Shown: positions 25,767 to 36,888 of the stretch, one piece after another
Numbering within the stretch: the first letter of the stretch is position 1
Layout of the letters: every line of letters starts with the position of its first letter
Assembly: GCA_963837325.1 (NCBI GenBank)
Contig: CAWIMV010000001.1
Location: 558,001 to 622,000, forward strand
Length of the DNA stretch: 64,000 nt
Origin: CAVQKZ01 sp963837325
Lineage (GTDB): Bacteria; Actinomycetota; Actinomycetes; Mycobacteriales; Jatrophihabitantaceae
Direction of reading: 5' to 3'
Translations under genes and position numbers: made by a program
The notes under the pieces: model-generated
The model's database searches: none
What the model was told of the DNA's origin: nothing
The model's input: only the letters and a program-made list of their open reading frames with translations

Positions 25767-26779
25767 GCGCCGCGACCGTTTTGATCGCCGACGACTCGTT
25801 GGTCATCCGGGCCGTCGTACGAGCCGGGCTGGAGAGCGAGGGTTATCGCGTCGTGGAAGCGGTGGACGGCGCTTCCGCCCTGGAAAGCTGTCGGCAGCAG
25901 CCGCCGGATGTCGTCCTGCTCGACATCGAAATGCCCGGCCTTGACGGCTATCAGGTTTTGGCCCAGCTCAAGGCCGACGACGAGCTCAAGGACATCCCGG
26001 TCGTGTTCCTCACCAGCCGCACCGGCATGGACGACGTCGTCACCGGGTTACGGGCCGGCGCCCACGACTACCTCAAGAAGCCGTTCGAACCGCCCGAGCT
26101 GCTGGCTCGGGTGGGTTCGGCCGTGCACGTCAAGAAGCTTCAGGACCAATTGCGCGAACGCAACGTCCAGCTCGACGAGATGAGCCGAACTGACGCCCTC
26201 ACCGGGCTGTACAACCGGCGCCACCTCGACGACGAGCTTGCGCGCCGGCACAGTGACGCCCGCCGGCACGGCGAAGCCCTCTCGGTGCTGATCCTCGATA
26301 TCGACCACTTCAAAAACGTCAACGACACTTACGGACATCCCGCCGGCGATGTCGTGCTCCGAGAGTTCGCCGTCCGCCTGACCGCCCAGTTGCGAACCGC
26401 GGATATCGCGGGCCGGTGGGGCGGCGAGGAGTTCCTCGTCATCTTTCCCCGGACCGCGCTGCCCGGCGCCGGCCACGTCGCCGACCGGATCCGCGCCGCC
26501 ATCGCGGCGGCGCCATTCCTCGTCGGGGACATGCAGATCCGCGTCACGGTCAGCGGCGGGTGCGCTACCGGGCCGATCGACTCGTTGGACGGCCTGGTGA
26601 GCCTGGCCGACGCCTGCCTGTACGAGGCCAAGGAGGGCGGACGGGACCAGATCGTTGGGAAGGACGGTAAACGCCGGGCAGAGGCTGCCCACCTCGCGAA
26701 CGGGCATCCGGCCCCGATCACCCCAGGCGATGGAGCGGGCGACGGGAATCGAACCCGCACAATCAGTTTGGAAGACTGA
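25763..26779 (+). CDS. Receiver-GGDEF diguanylate cyclase response regulator (WspR-like)
   Basis: 338 residues. Receiver with acidic pair in LIADDSLVIR, phospho-acceptor Asp54 in LLDIEMPGLDG, the Thr of FLTSRTG and Lys of YLKKPFEP. A linking helix (LQDQLRERNVQLDEMSR) joins a diguanylate cyclase domain with the catalytic GGEEF at 220-224 and an intact product-inhibition RxxD at 211-214. It makes c-di-GMP when phosphorylated, the expected output of the CheA relay. GTGA overlap with the preceding gene. The reading frame does not stop before the tRNA-Gly gene: its last ~16 codons (DGNRTRTISLED end) are the antisense of that tRNA. Confidence 0.94.
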   Translation: MSAATVLIADDSLVIRAVVRAGLESEGYRVVEAVDGASALESCRQQPPDVVLLDIEMPGLDGYQVLAQLKADDELKDIPVVFLTSRTGMDDVVTGLRAGAHDYLKKPFEPPELLARVGSAVHVKKLQDQLRERNVQLDEMSRTDALTGLYNRRHLDDELARRHSDARRHGEALSVLILDIDHFKNVNDTYGHPAGDVVLREFAVRLTAQLRTADIAGRWGGEEFLVIFPRTALPGAGHVADRIRAAIAAAPFLVGDMQIRVTVSGGCATGPIDSLDGLVSLADACLYEAKEGGRDQIVGKDGKRRAEAAHLANGHPAPITPGDGAGDGNRTRTISLED

Positions 26780-26804
26780 GACTCTGCCATTGAGCTACGC
26801 CCGC
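26731..26804 (-). tRNA. tRNA-Gly (anticodon TCC)
   Basis: Read leftwards: acceptor GCGGGCG (26804-26798) pairs with CGCCCGC, discriminator T, and CCA is encoded (26733-26731). The anticodon loop CTTCCAA between stems TCAGT/ACTGA gives TCC. The T loop is GGTTCGAATCC. The 3' half overlaps, in antisense, the end of the receiver-GGDEF gene. Confidence 0.95.
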
Positions 26805-26880
26805 GTGCGTGGGTCGGCGGATTCGCCGAGCGCGCGCACCCAGGTTACCGGCTCCGGCGCGGACCGGCGCGCAACGCCCG

Positions 26881-26886
26881 TACACT
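26881..26886 (+). promoter_or_regulatory. -10 element of tRNA-Pro
   Basis: TACACT, 17 bases before the first base of tRNA-Pro. It matches the TANNNT form of actinobacterial -10 boxes. No clear -35 is seen. Confidence 0.45.
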
Positions 26887-26903
26887 GGTGCCCCGTCAGC
26901 GCC

Positions 26904-26977
26904 CGGGGTGTGGCGCAGTTTGGTAGCGCACTCGCTTTGGGAGCGAGGGGCCGTGGGTTCGAATCCCGCCACCCCGA
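26904..26977 (+). tRNA. tRNA-Pro (anticodon TGG)
   Basis: Acceptor CGGGGTG (26904-26910) pairs with CACCCCG (26970-26976), discriminator A at 26977; CCA is not encoded. Anticodon loop TTTGGGA in stem CTCGC/GCGAG gives TGG. D arm GCGCAGTTTGGTAGCGC and T loop GGTTCGAATCC are canonical. It lies just upstream of tig, a common actinobacterial arrangement, and divergent from tRNA-Gly. Confidence 0.96.
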
Positions 26978-27032
26978 CCGAGCCGGCCCCCACCGCGCCC
27001 GTTCCGACCGTCGTACGAGGAGCAGCAGCACT

Positions 27033-28436
27033 GTGAAGAGCACCGTCGAATCCTTGAGCCCGACCAGAGTCCGGCTCGCCATCGAGGTGCCGTTCGAGGA
27101 GCTGAAGCCCAGCCTGGACGCGGCATACAAGAAGATCGGCTCGCAGGTGCGGGTCCCCGGTTTCCGCCCGGGCAAGGTGCCCGCACGCGTCATCGACCAA
27201 CGCGTGGGGCGGGGCGCGGTCCTCGAAGAGGCCATCAACGAGGCGCTGCCACGGGTCTACAGCGAAGCCGCGCGCGACGCCGCGATCCAGCCGCTCGGCC
27301 AGCCCGAGATCGACGTCACGAATCTAGAAGACGGTCAGACGCTCAGCTTCACGGCTGAGGTGGATGTGCGTCCGGAGATCACCCTGCCCGACCTGGACGG
27401 CGTCGCCGTCACGGTCGATGACGTCACGATCAGCGATGCCGAGGTGGACGAACAACTCGACGGCCTGCGTGACCGGTTCGGCACGCTCAACGGCGTCGAG
27501 CGTCCCGTCCAAGCAGGGGACTACGTTTCGCTGGACCTGCTGGCGATGGCCGACGGCGTCGAGGTCGAGGGCGGATCGGCCAAGGGGTTGTCCTACGAGG
27601 TCGGCAGCGGCGACCTGATCGAAGGCCTCGACGACGCCATCATCGGCAAGTCGGCCGGTGAGAGTGCGACGTTCGAGACCACCTTGCGGCAGGGTGACGG
27701 CGCCGGTTCGGCCGCGCAGATCACCGCCACCGTCAACTCGGTCAAGGAGAAGGAGCTACCCGAAGTCGACGACGGCTTCGCTCAGCTCGCCAGCGAATTC
27801 GACACCGTCGGCGAACTGCGCGACGACCTGCGTGAACGGCTCAGCCGCACCAAGGCGCTCGAGCAGGGCGCCCAGGCCCGCGACAAGGTGCTGGCCACGC
27901 TGCTCGACAGCGTCGAGTTCGACCTGCCCGAGTCGGTCGTCCAGGCCGAGGTCGACTACCGCGAGCACGAGATCGTCCACTCACTGGGACACGACGACGC
28001 GATGCTCGACCGCTACCTGTCGATGCAGGGTAAGACGCGCGAGGAGTTCGACGCTGAACTGCGCGAGGGCGCCGAGAAGTCGGTCCGGGCCCAGTTCGTC
28101 CTCGATGCCGTGGCTGACAAGACCGAGGTCCAGATCGGCGACAGCGAGCTGACCGAATACCTGGTTCGCGAGGCCGCCCGCTACGAGATGCCGCCGCAGG
28201 AATTCGCCAACCAGATCGTCCAGTCCGGCAAACTTCCCGACCTGATCGCCGGCGTGCGCCGCAACAAGGCGCTGGCGACGGTGCTCGAAAGCGCCGTCAT
28301 CACCGACGAATCGGGCAATACCGTCGACCTATCGGCCCTCTCACCTGCGGCGATGGCCGATCTGGTCAACGCAGAGGAGGGTGGGGCGGAGGGCCAGGGC
28401 GGCGAGGGGTTCGAGGACGACGACCAGGTCCGGTAG
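27033..28436 (+). CDS. tig: Trigger factor
   Basis: Ribosome-bound peptidyl-prolyl isomerase and folding chaperone, 467 residues. The N-terminal ribosome-binding domain has the FRPGKVP signature (~residues 44-50). The central PPIase region spans ~155-245 and the helical C-terminal arms ~250-430, ending in an acidic Gly/Glu tail typical of actinobacterial forms. The GTG at 27033 is preceded by GAGGAG ten bases upstream. Longer in-frame starts run back through tRNA-Pro and are spurious. It precedes clpP1P2-clpX, the usual pairing of folding and degradation genes. Confidence 0.95.
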   Translation: MKSTVESLSPTRVRLAIEVPFEELKPSLDAAYKKIGSQVRVPGFRPGKVPARVIDQRVGRGAVLEEAINEALPRVYSEAARDAAIQPLGQPEIDVTNLEDGQTLSFTAEVDVRPEITLPDLDGVAVTVDDVTISDAEVDEQLDGLRDRFGTLNGVERPVQAGDYVSLDLLAMADGVEVEGGSAKGLSYEVGSGDLIEGLDDAIIGKSAGESATFETTLRQGDGAGSAAQITATVNSVKEKELPEVDDGFAQLASEFDTVGELRDDLRERLSRTKALEQGAQARDKVLATLLDSVEFDLPESVVQAEVDYREHEIVHSLGHDDAMLDRYLSMQGKTREEFDAELREGAEKSVRAQFVLDAVADKTEVQIGDSELTEYLVREAARYEMPPQEFANQIVQSGKLPDLIAGVRRNKALATVLESAVITDESGNTVDLSALSPAAMADLVNAEEGGAEGQGGEGFEDDDQVR

Positions 28437-28450
28437 CCGTCAAGCCCTGA

Positions 28451-28480
28451 GCGAACGCGACCCGGATCGGGAGTGTTCGC
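28451..28480. terminator. Hairpin after tig
   Basis: GCGAAC (28451-28456) and GTTCGC (28475-28480) are complementary, with an inner CCCG/CGGG pair in the loop. No U-tract follows, as is usual in actinobacteria. It sits between the tig stop and a TAGGGT -10-like box at 28495-28500 that probably starts the clpP1 transcript. Confidence 0.4.
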
Positions 28481-28537
28481 CCGGTGCCCTTCGTTAGGGT
28501 CGATGTCACCACTTGATGAAAGAAAGGTCCCGCTGAA

Positions 28538-29176
28538 GTGAGTCGCTTCGATCCTGATCCCGTGCGCGTCGCAGAAATGCGCAGCGCCGGCGCCGGCATG
28601 ACGCTCAATGACTCTGTCTACGACCGACTGCTGCGCGAGCGGATCATCTTCCTCGGGCAACAGGTCGACGACACGATCGCCAACCAGATCTGCGCCCAGC
28701 TGCTGCTGCTTTCGGCCGAGGACAGCAGCCGCGACATCAACCTCTACATCAACTCACCCGGCGGATCCGTGACGGCCGGCATGGCCATCTTCGACACCAT
28801 GCAGTTCGTCGACTGCGACATCGCCACCTGGTCGCTCGGACTGGCGGCCTCGATGGGCCAGTTCCTGCTCTCGGCCGGGACACGAGGTAAGCGCTACGCA
28901 CTGCCGCACGCCCGGATCCTGATGCACCAGCCGTCCGGCGGGTTCGGTGGTACGGCGTCTGATATCCAGATCCAGGCCGAGCAGTTGAAACTCACCAAGG
29001 TCGAGATGGCCGAGCTGATCGCGGAGCACACCGGTCAGACGGTGGAGCAGGTAAGAGCCGATTCCGAGCGCGACCGCTGGTTCACCGCCAAGGAAGCGCT
29101 GGACTACGGCTTCGTCGATCACGTGGTCAGCCGGGTGGCGCAGGTCGCCAACGGTTCCGGCCCGGCCCCGGCCTGA
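28538..29176 (+). CDS. clpP: ATP-dependent Clp protease proteolytic subunit ClpP1
   Basis: 212 residues. Catalytic triad Ser105 (GLAASMG), His130 (LMHQPSGG) and Asp179 (SERD). GTG start at 28538 with AAAGGTCC-type ribosome site. In actinobacteria ClpP1 and ClpP2 form a mixed two-ring tetradecamer fed by ClpX or ClpC. The next ClpP starts 11 bases later, so the two are cotranscribed. Confidence 0.95.
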   Translation: MSRFDPDPVRVAEMRSAGAGMTLNDSVYDRLLRERIIFLGQQVDDTIANQICAQLLLLSAEDSSRDINLYINSPGGSVTAGMAIFDTMQFVDCDIATWSLGLAASMGQFLLSAGTRGKRYALPHARILMHQPSGGFGGTASDIQIQAEQLKLTKVEMAELIAEHTGQTVEQVRADSERDRWFTAKEALDYGFVDHVVSRVAQVANGSGPAPA

Positions 29177-29187
29177 GAGGGATACCG

Positions 29188-29838
29188 ATGAGCGAGCTAT
29201 TCACCCCGCCCGGCGCGCCGGGCCTGGAACTTCCGCAGTCGCGCTACGTACTGCCGTCCTTCGTCGAGCGGACGAACTACGGGATCAAGGAGTCCAACCC
29301 GTACAACAAGCTCTTCGAGGAGCGCATCATTTTCCTCGGCGCACCGATCGACGACGTGGTGGCCAACGATGTCATCGCCCAGCTGATCGTGCTGGAGTCC
29401 AGCGACCCCGACCGCGACATCCTGATCTACATCAACTCGCCGGGCGGTTCGTTCACCGCGCTGACAGCGATCTACGACACGCTGCAGTTCGTGCGGCCCG
29501 AGATCCAGACGTACTGCATGGGTCAGGCCGCCTCCGCCGCCGCGGTCCTGCTCGCCGCTGGTACCAAGGGCAAGCGGTACGCGCTGCAGAACGCGCGGGT
29601 GCTGATCCACCAGCCCTCCGGCGAGGCGCAGGGTCAGGCCACCGACCTTGAGATCCAGGCCAACGAGATCCAGCGGATGCGCGCGCTGCTCGAGTCGATC
29701 CTGGCTTCGCATACCGGTCAGACCCAGGAAAAGGTGCGGGCGGATATCGAACGCGACACCATCCTCACCGCCGAGCAGGCCAAGGAGTACGGCATCGTCG
29801 ACGAGGTCATCTCCAACCGGAAGCTCGTAGACAGCTAG
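29188..29838 (+). CDS. clpP: ATP-dependent Clp protease proteolytic subunit ClpP2
   Basis: 216 residues. Triad Ser116 (MGQAASAAA), His141 (LIHQPSGE) and Asp190 (IERD). It has a longer N-terminus than ClpP1 (ESNPYNKLFEERIIFLG follows ~35 extra residues), typical of the actinobacterial second ClpP, which is usually the ring that docks the ATPase. ATG at 29188 with GAGAGGGAT upstream. Confidence 0.95.
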   Translation: MSELFTPPGAPGLELPQSRYVLPSFVERTNYGIKESNPYNKLFEERIIFLGAPIDDVVANDVIAQLIVLESSDPDRDILIYINSPGGSFTALTAIYDTLQFVRPEIQTYCMGQAASAAAVLLAAGTKGKRYALQNARVLIHQPSGEAQGQATDLEIQANEIQRMRALLESILASHTGQTQEKVRADIERDTILTAEQAKEYGIVDEVISNRKLVDS

Positions 29839-29932
29839 CGGCGCGCCGGGCAGGCTGATTACACAGGACTTGGCTGCCTTTTCCGGGTACCGTTCGCAAT
29901 CTAGGGTCTTCTTCGAGAGGAACGAGTCGCTC

Positions 29933-31216
<1,284 letters not shown>

Positions 31217-31284
31217 CCCGTCTTGGCCCCGTAGCCGGACGACACGACGCGGGCGCACCGGCTCAGGGGCCGATCCGAAACGGG
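31217..31284. terminator. Bidirectional hairpin between clpX and GNAT gene
   Basis: GGCCCCGTAGCCGG (31225-31238) pairs with CCGGCTCAGGGGCC (31258-31271) with two mismatches, flanked by CCCGT and ACGGG (31280-31284). It fills the gap between two converging genes. Confidence 0.6.
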
Positions 31285-31292
31285 CAGCGCAC

Positions 31293-32111
31293 TCAGCCGT
31301 ACCCGACGTGGGCGCGATCCTCGACCGGGTAGTAGCCCATGCGCTGGTAGATCTTGTTCGAGGTCGGGTTGGCCAGATCGGTGTACAGCACGGGGATCGC
31401 ACCCGCATCGAGGACGTCGCGGGTCGCCGCGGCCGTGACCGCCGACCCGTAACCGTGTCCCCGCACCTCGACCGGCGTGTACACCGGGCCGACGCGGGAG
31501 ACGCCGAACGAGACCGCGCGGCGCCACGCCATCGAGACAGGTGTGCCGCCCGGCTCGGTCCAGAGCCACATCCGCGACGTGCGCAGCGCGCGCTCGACGA
31601 TCGCAGCGGCGTCGAATGACGGAGGCAACCGTCCGAACGCCTCCAGCGTGAAGGCTTCGGCCCACCTGGCGAGACGCGTCAGGTCGTCCCCAGTGGCCGG
31701 CCGGGGAACACCCGCCACCCCAACCGGCACGATCAGTTCGTCCAGCCGGAACAGCCGCTCGGCGATCCGTGACGTCGCCGACAATCCGCGGGTGGCAAGC
31801 GCCGCCGCGAGCTGTTCCACCGCCGAGACCGGACCGTCGATCGCCGTCAGCGAGCCCAGCGCGAACACGGCGTCGGCGAGTGCGGTGACGTCGTCCCAGC
31901 CTGGGGTCACGACAACAGGGGTGTGCGCCTGCGATCGCACGGCGAGCACCCCAGGATTATCGGACCGATAGGCGCACCAGCCGTCCGCATCCGGCGCTTG
32001 CAACCCGGCAACCACGCTGCTCAGTACGGTATTGCGCACCGGGTCAGCCGCGAGCAGCGGCGTCAGCAGGGCGACGATCATCGTCGGGTCGCGCCTCACC
32101 TCTAGTGGCAT
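31293..32111 (-). CDS. GNAT family N-acetyltransferase
   Basis: 272 residues. The C-terminal half carries the acetyl-CoA fold: VSRVGPVYTPVEVRGHGYGSAVTAAATRDVL (motif A, with R/G-x-x-G-x-G/A reading RGHGYG) and YTDLANPTSNKIYQRMGYYPVEDRAHVGYG. The N-terminal ~130 residues form a second, diverged domain, as in actinobacterial tandem GNAT proteins. Substrate unknown. Start uncertain: ATG 32111 is used; 32123 and 32153 are in-frame options and none has a good ribosome site. Divergent from the M3 peptidase. Confidence 0.8.
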   Translation of the reverse strand: MPLEVRRDPTMIVALLTPLLAADPVRNTVLSSVVAGLQAPDADGWCAYRSDNPGVLAVRSQAHTPVVVTPGWDDVTALADAVFALGSLTAIDGPVSAVEQLAAALATRGLSATSRIAERLFRLDELIVPVGVAGVPRPATGDDLTRLARWAEAFTLEAFGRLPPSFDAAAIVERALRTSRMWLWTEPGGTPVSMAWRRAVSFGVSRVGPVYTPVEVRGHGYGSAVTAAATRDVLDAGAIPVLYTDLANPTSNKIYQRMGYYPVEDRAHVGYG

Positions 32112-32174
32112 GGCAGCGATCATGCGCGCGCTCGCGGGCCGGCCGCCAGGCATTAATGCCAAGGGGCCGCTCAC

Positions 32175-32180
32175 TAGGCT
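32175..32180 (+). promoter_or_regulatory. -10 box of leaderless M3 peptidase transcript
   Basis: TAGGCT ends seven bases before the ATG at 32187, the distance expected if transcription starts on the start codon. No ribosome site precedes that ATG. Confidence 0.5.
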
Positions 32181-32186
32181 GAACCG

Positions 32187-34139
<1,953 letters not shown>

Positions 34140-34148
34140 AATGCCCAA

Positions 34149-36746
34149 GTGACCGAGACGCCGCGCCGCGCCGAGCTGCCGACCGAGTACGTCCCGGCCG
34201 ACGTCGAAGGGCCGCTCTACGAGCGCTGGATCGAGCGCGGCTACTTCACCGCCGACGTCGACAGCGACCGGGCGCCGTACTCGATCGTCATCCCGCCCCC
34301 GAACGTCACCAGCAGCCTGCACGTCGGACACGCTCTCGAACACTCGATGATGGACGCGCTGACGCGGCGGGCCCGGATGCGCGGCCTCGACGCGCTGTGG
34401 CTGCCCGGCATGGATCACGCCAGCATCGCGGTGCAGAACCTGGTCGAGCGGCACCTGGCCGAGACCGAGGGCAAGGGCCGCTTCGACTACACCCGCGAGG
34501 CGTTCATCGAGAAGGCCTGGCAGTGGAAGGCCGAGTACGGCGGCAAGATCCTCGGCCAGATGCGCCGCCTGGGTGACTCCGTCGACTGGTCCCGCGAACG
34601 GTTCACCATGGATGAAGGCCTCTCGCGGGCCGTCCAAACGATCTTCAAGATGCTCTACGACCAGGACCTCATCTACCGGGCCGAGCGGATCATCAACTGG
34701 TGCCCGCGCGACCTCACCGCCCTGAGCGACATCGAGGTCGACCACGCCGACGAGCCCGGCGAACTGATCTCGATCCGGTACGGCGGTTCCGACAGCAGTG
34801 ACGACGACTCGATCGTCGTGGCTACCACCCGGCCCGAGACGATGCTGGGCGACACTGCTGTCGCCGTGCACCCCGACGACGAGCGCTACCGGCACCTCGT
34901 CGGCAAGCAGGTGTCACTGCCCTTGACCAACCGCACCATTCCCGTGGTGGCCGACGACCACGTCGACCCGAGCTTCGGCACCGGCGCGGTCAAGGTGACA
35001 CCGGCCCACGACCCGAACGACTTCGACATCGGCCGGCGGCACAACCTGCCGATGCTGACGATCATGGACGAACGCGCCGTGATCACCGCGCCCGGCCCGT
35101 ACGCCGGGCTGGACCGGCTGGAAGCGCGCTGGGCCATCATCGCCGCGCTGCGCGAGGACGGGCGCATCGTCGCCGAGAAGCGGCCCTACCTGCATTCGGT
35201 CGGGCACTGCTCGCGCTGCGACACGGTGGTCGAGCCGCGGCTGTCGCTGCAGTGGTGGGTGCGGGTCGCGCCGCTGGCGAAGGCGGCCGGGGACGCGGTG
35301 CGCGACGGCCGGGTGGTCATCGAGCCGGTGTCGCTCGCCCCGCGCTACTTCGCGTGGGTCGACAACATGCGCGACTGGTGCATCAGCCGCCAGCTGTGGT
35401 GGGGTCACCGCATCCCCGTCTGGTACTCACCGGACGGCGACGACGTGTGCTTCGGTCCCGACGAGACGCCGCCGCGAGGTTGGACGCAGGACCCGGATGT
35501 GCTCGACACCTGGTTCTCGTCCGCGCTATGGCCCTTCTCGACGTTGGGCTGGCCCGCCGACACCGCGGACCTGCGCAAGTATTACCCGACGACCGTGCTC
35601 GTCACCGGGTACGACATCCTCTTCTTCTGGGTCGTCCGGATGATGATGTTCGGTCTCTACGCCATGGATGGTGCGCCGCCGTTCCAGACAGTCGTGTTGC
35701 ACGGTTTGGTGCGCGACGCGTCGGGCAAGAAGATGTCCAAGTCGCGCGGCAATGTGGTCGATCCGCTGCTCTGGATCGACTCCTACGGCGCTGACGCCGT
35801 GCGCTTCTCACTACTGCAGGGCGCGAACCCCGGCGCCGACCAGGCCATCAACGAGCAGTGGGTCGTCGGTGCGCGCAACTTCGGCAACAAGCTCTGGAAC
35901 GCGACTCGGTTCGCGTTGCTGAACGGCGCCACGGTTTCCGGTGCGGTGCCGACCAGGTTGAGCGGTGCCGACGCCTGGATCCTGTCTCGGCTCAACGCGG
36001 TGATCGCAGAGGTCGACGCGCTCTACGAACGGTTCGAGTTCGCCAAGATCGCCGATGTGCTCTACCACTTCGCGTGGGATGAGGTGTGCGACTGGTACGT
36101 CGAGATGGCCAAGGTCACGCTTGCCGGGCCGTCCGGCGACGACGCCCGGCGGGTGCTCGGCGAGGTGCTCGACGCCCTGCTGCGGCTGTTGCACCCGATG
36201 GTGCCGTTCGTGACCGAGGCCCTGTGGACGGTGCTCACGGGCCGAGATTCCGTCGTGGTGGCCGAGTGGCCGGTCGCCGATCCGGACCGGGCCGATGTCG
36301 AGGCCGAACGCGAGATCGGTGCCGTCCAGGCCGTCGTCACCGAGGTCCGACGGTTCCGGTCGGACCAGGGCGTCAAGCCGTCGGTGCGGGTGCCGGCGCG
36401 CATGACCGGCGTGGGCGGGGCAGAAACCGCAATCCGGTGGCTGGTGCGCTTGGATGAGCCGGCTGCCGACTTCGCTCCGACAGCGTCACTGACGACGGCC
36501 GGCGGAGTCGTGGTCGAGTTCGACCTTTCCGGCGCGGTCGATGTCGCGGCCGAGCGGGCCCGGCTGACCAAGGACCTGGCCGCCGCACACAAGGAGCGCG
36601 ACGGCAACTCGGCCAAGCTGGGCAACGCCGCCTTCACCGCCAAGGCGCCCGCGGCCGTCATCGACAAGGTGCGCGACCGGTTGGCAACAGCGGAGGCCGA
36701 CATCGAGCGAATCCACGCCGCCCTGGACGCCCTCCCGACCGCCTGA
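34149..36746 (+). CDS. valS: Valyl-tRNA synthetase
   Basis: 865 residues. Class I signatures: HIGH-type HVGH in PPNVTSSLHVGHALEH and KMSKS in GKKMSKSRGNVVDP. The editing (CP1) domain lies at ~190-330 with TTRPETMLGDTAV and GTGAVKVTPAHDPNDF. The C-terminal coiled coil (AAERARLTKDLAAAHKERDGN) is the tRNA-binding arm found in ValS. Editing removes Thr-tRNA(Val). Length is normal for the actinobacterial type. Confidence 0.96.
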   Translation: MTETPRRAELPTEYVPADVEGPLYERWIERGYFTADVDSDRAPYSIVIPPPNVTSSLHVGHALEHSMMDALTRRARMRGLDALWLPGMDHASIAVQNLVERHLAETEGKGRFDYTREAFIEKAWQWKAEYGGKILGQMRRLGDSVDWSRERFTMDEGLSRAVQTIFKMLYDQDLIYRAERIINWCPRDLTALSDIEVDHADEPGELISIRYGGSDSSDDDSIVVATTRPETMLGDTAVAVHPDDERYRHLVGKQVSLPLTNRTIPVVADDHVDPSFGTGAVKVTPAHDPNDFDIGRRHNLPMLTIMDERAVITAPGPYAGLDRLEARWAIIAALREDGRIVAEKRPYLHSVGHCSRCDTVVEPRLSLQWWVRVAPLAKAAGDAVRDGRVVIEPVSLAPRYFAWVDNMRDWCISRQLWWGHRIPVWYSPDGDDVCFGPDETPPRGWTQDPDVLDTWFSSALWPFSTLGWPADTADLRKYYPTTVLVTGYDILFFWVVRMMMFGLYAMDGAPPFQTVVLHGLVRDASGKKMSKSRGNVVDPLLWIDSYGADAVRFSLLQGANPGADQAINEQWVVGARNFGNKLWNATRFALLNGATVSGAVPTRLSGADAWILSRLNAVIAEVDALYERFEFAKIADVLYHFAWDEVCDWYVEMAKVTLAGPSGDDARRVLGEVLDALLRLLHPMVPFVTEALWTVLTGRDSVVVAEWPVADPDRADVEAEREIGAVQAVVTEVRRFRSDQGVKPSVRVPARMTGVGGAETAIRWLVRLDEPAADFAPTASLTTAGGVVVEFDLSGAVDVAAERARLTKDLAAAHKERDGNSAKLGNAAFTAKAPAAVIDKVRDRLATAEADIERIHAALDALPTA

Positions 36747-36831
36747 GTGACGCATCGACCCGTTGAGTGACGTATTCGAGCATTGGGAGACGCCGAATTC
36801 GCCGGTCTCTGATCTTGGAGATACGTCACTC
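36745..36831. repeat. GAGTGACGTAT palindrome with an extra direct copy
   Basis: GAGTGACGTAT (36765-36775) and ATACGTCACTC (36821-36831) are perfect inverted arms, 45 bases apart. A further direct copy, GAGTGACGCAT, begins at 36745, overlapping the valS stop codon. Lies between valS and folC. Confidence 0.7.
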
Positions 36832-36874
36832 GACGACGGAACCGGCGGGCGCAACCCTCCGCGGCGAGGAGCCG

Positions 36875-36880
36875 TAGACT
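36875..36880 (+). promoter_or_regulatory. -10 box ahead of folC
   Basis: TAGACT, ending nine bases before the GTG at 36889. Its nearness fits a leaderless or near-leaderless folC mRNA, and it is the main reason for choosing that start. Confidence 0.4.
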
Positions 36881-36888
36881 GGCGCGTC

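Noticed and set aside
18500..26804. Chemosensory operon as an island integrated at tRNA-Gly
   Set aside because: The tRNA 3' end faces the operon, as expected for tRNA integration, but I found no second copy of the tRNA 3' sequence at the other side and no integrase, and base composition does not change.
28451..28500. ClgR operator upstream of clpP1
   Set aside because: The GCGAAC/GTTCGC dyad has the half-sites in the wrong orientation and 18 bases apart, unlike the ClgR site; better explained as a hairpin.
31954..31975. Third sigma-28-like site (ACCGATAG inside the GNAT gene)
   Set aside because: No TCAAGTTT-like -35 at the right distance and it lies within a coding region.
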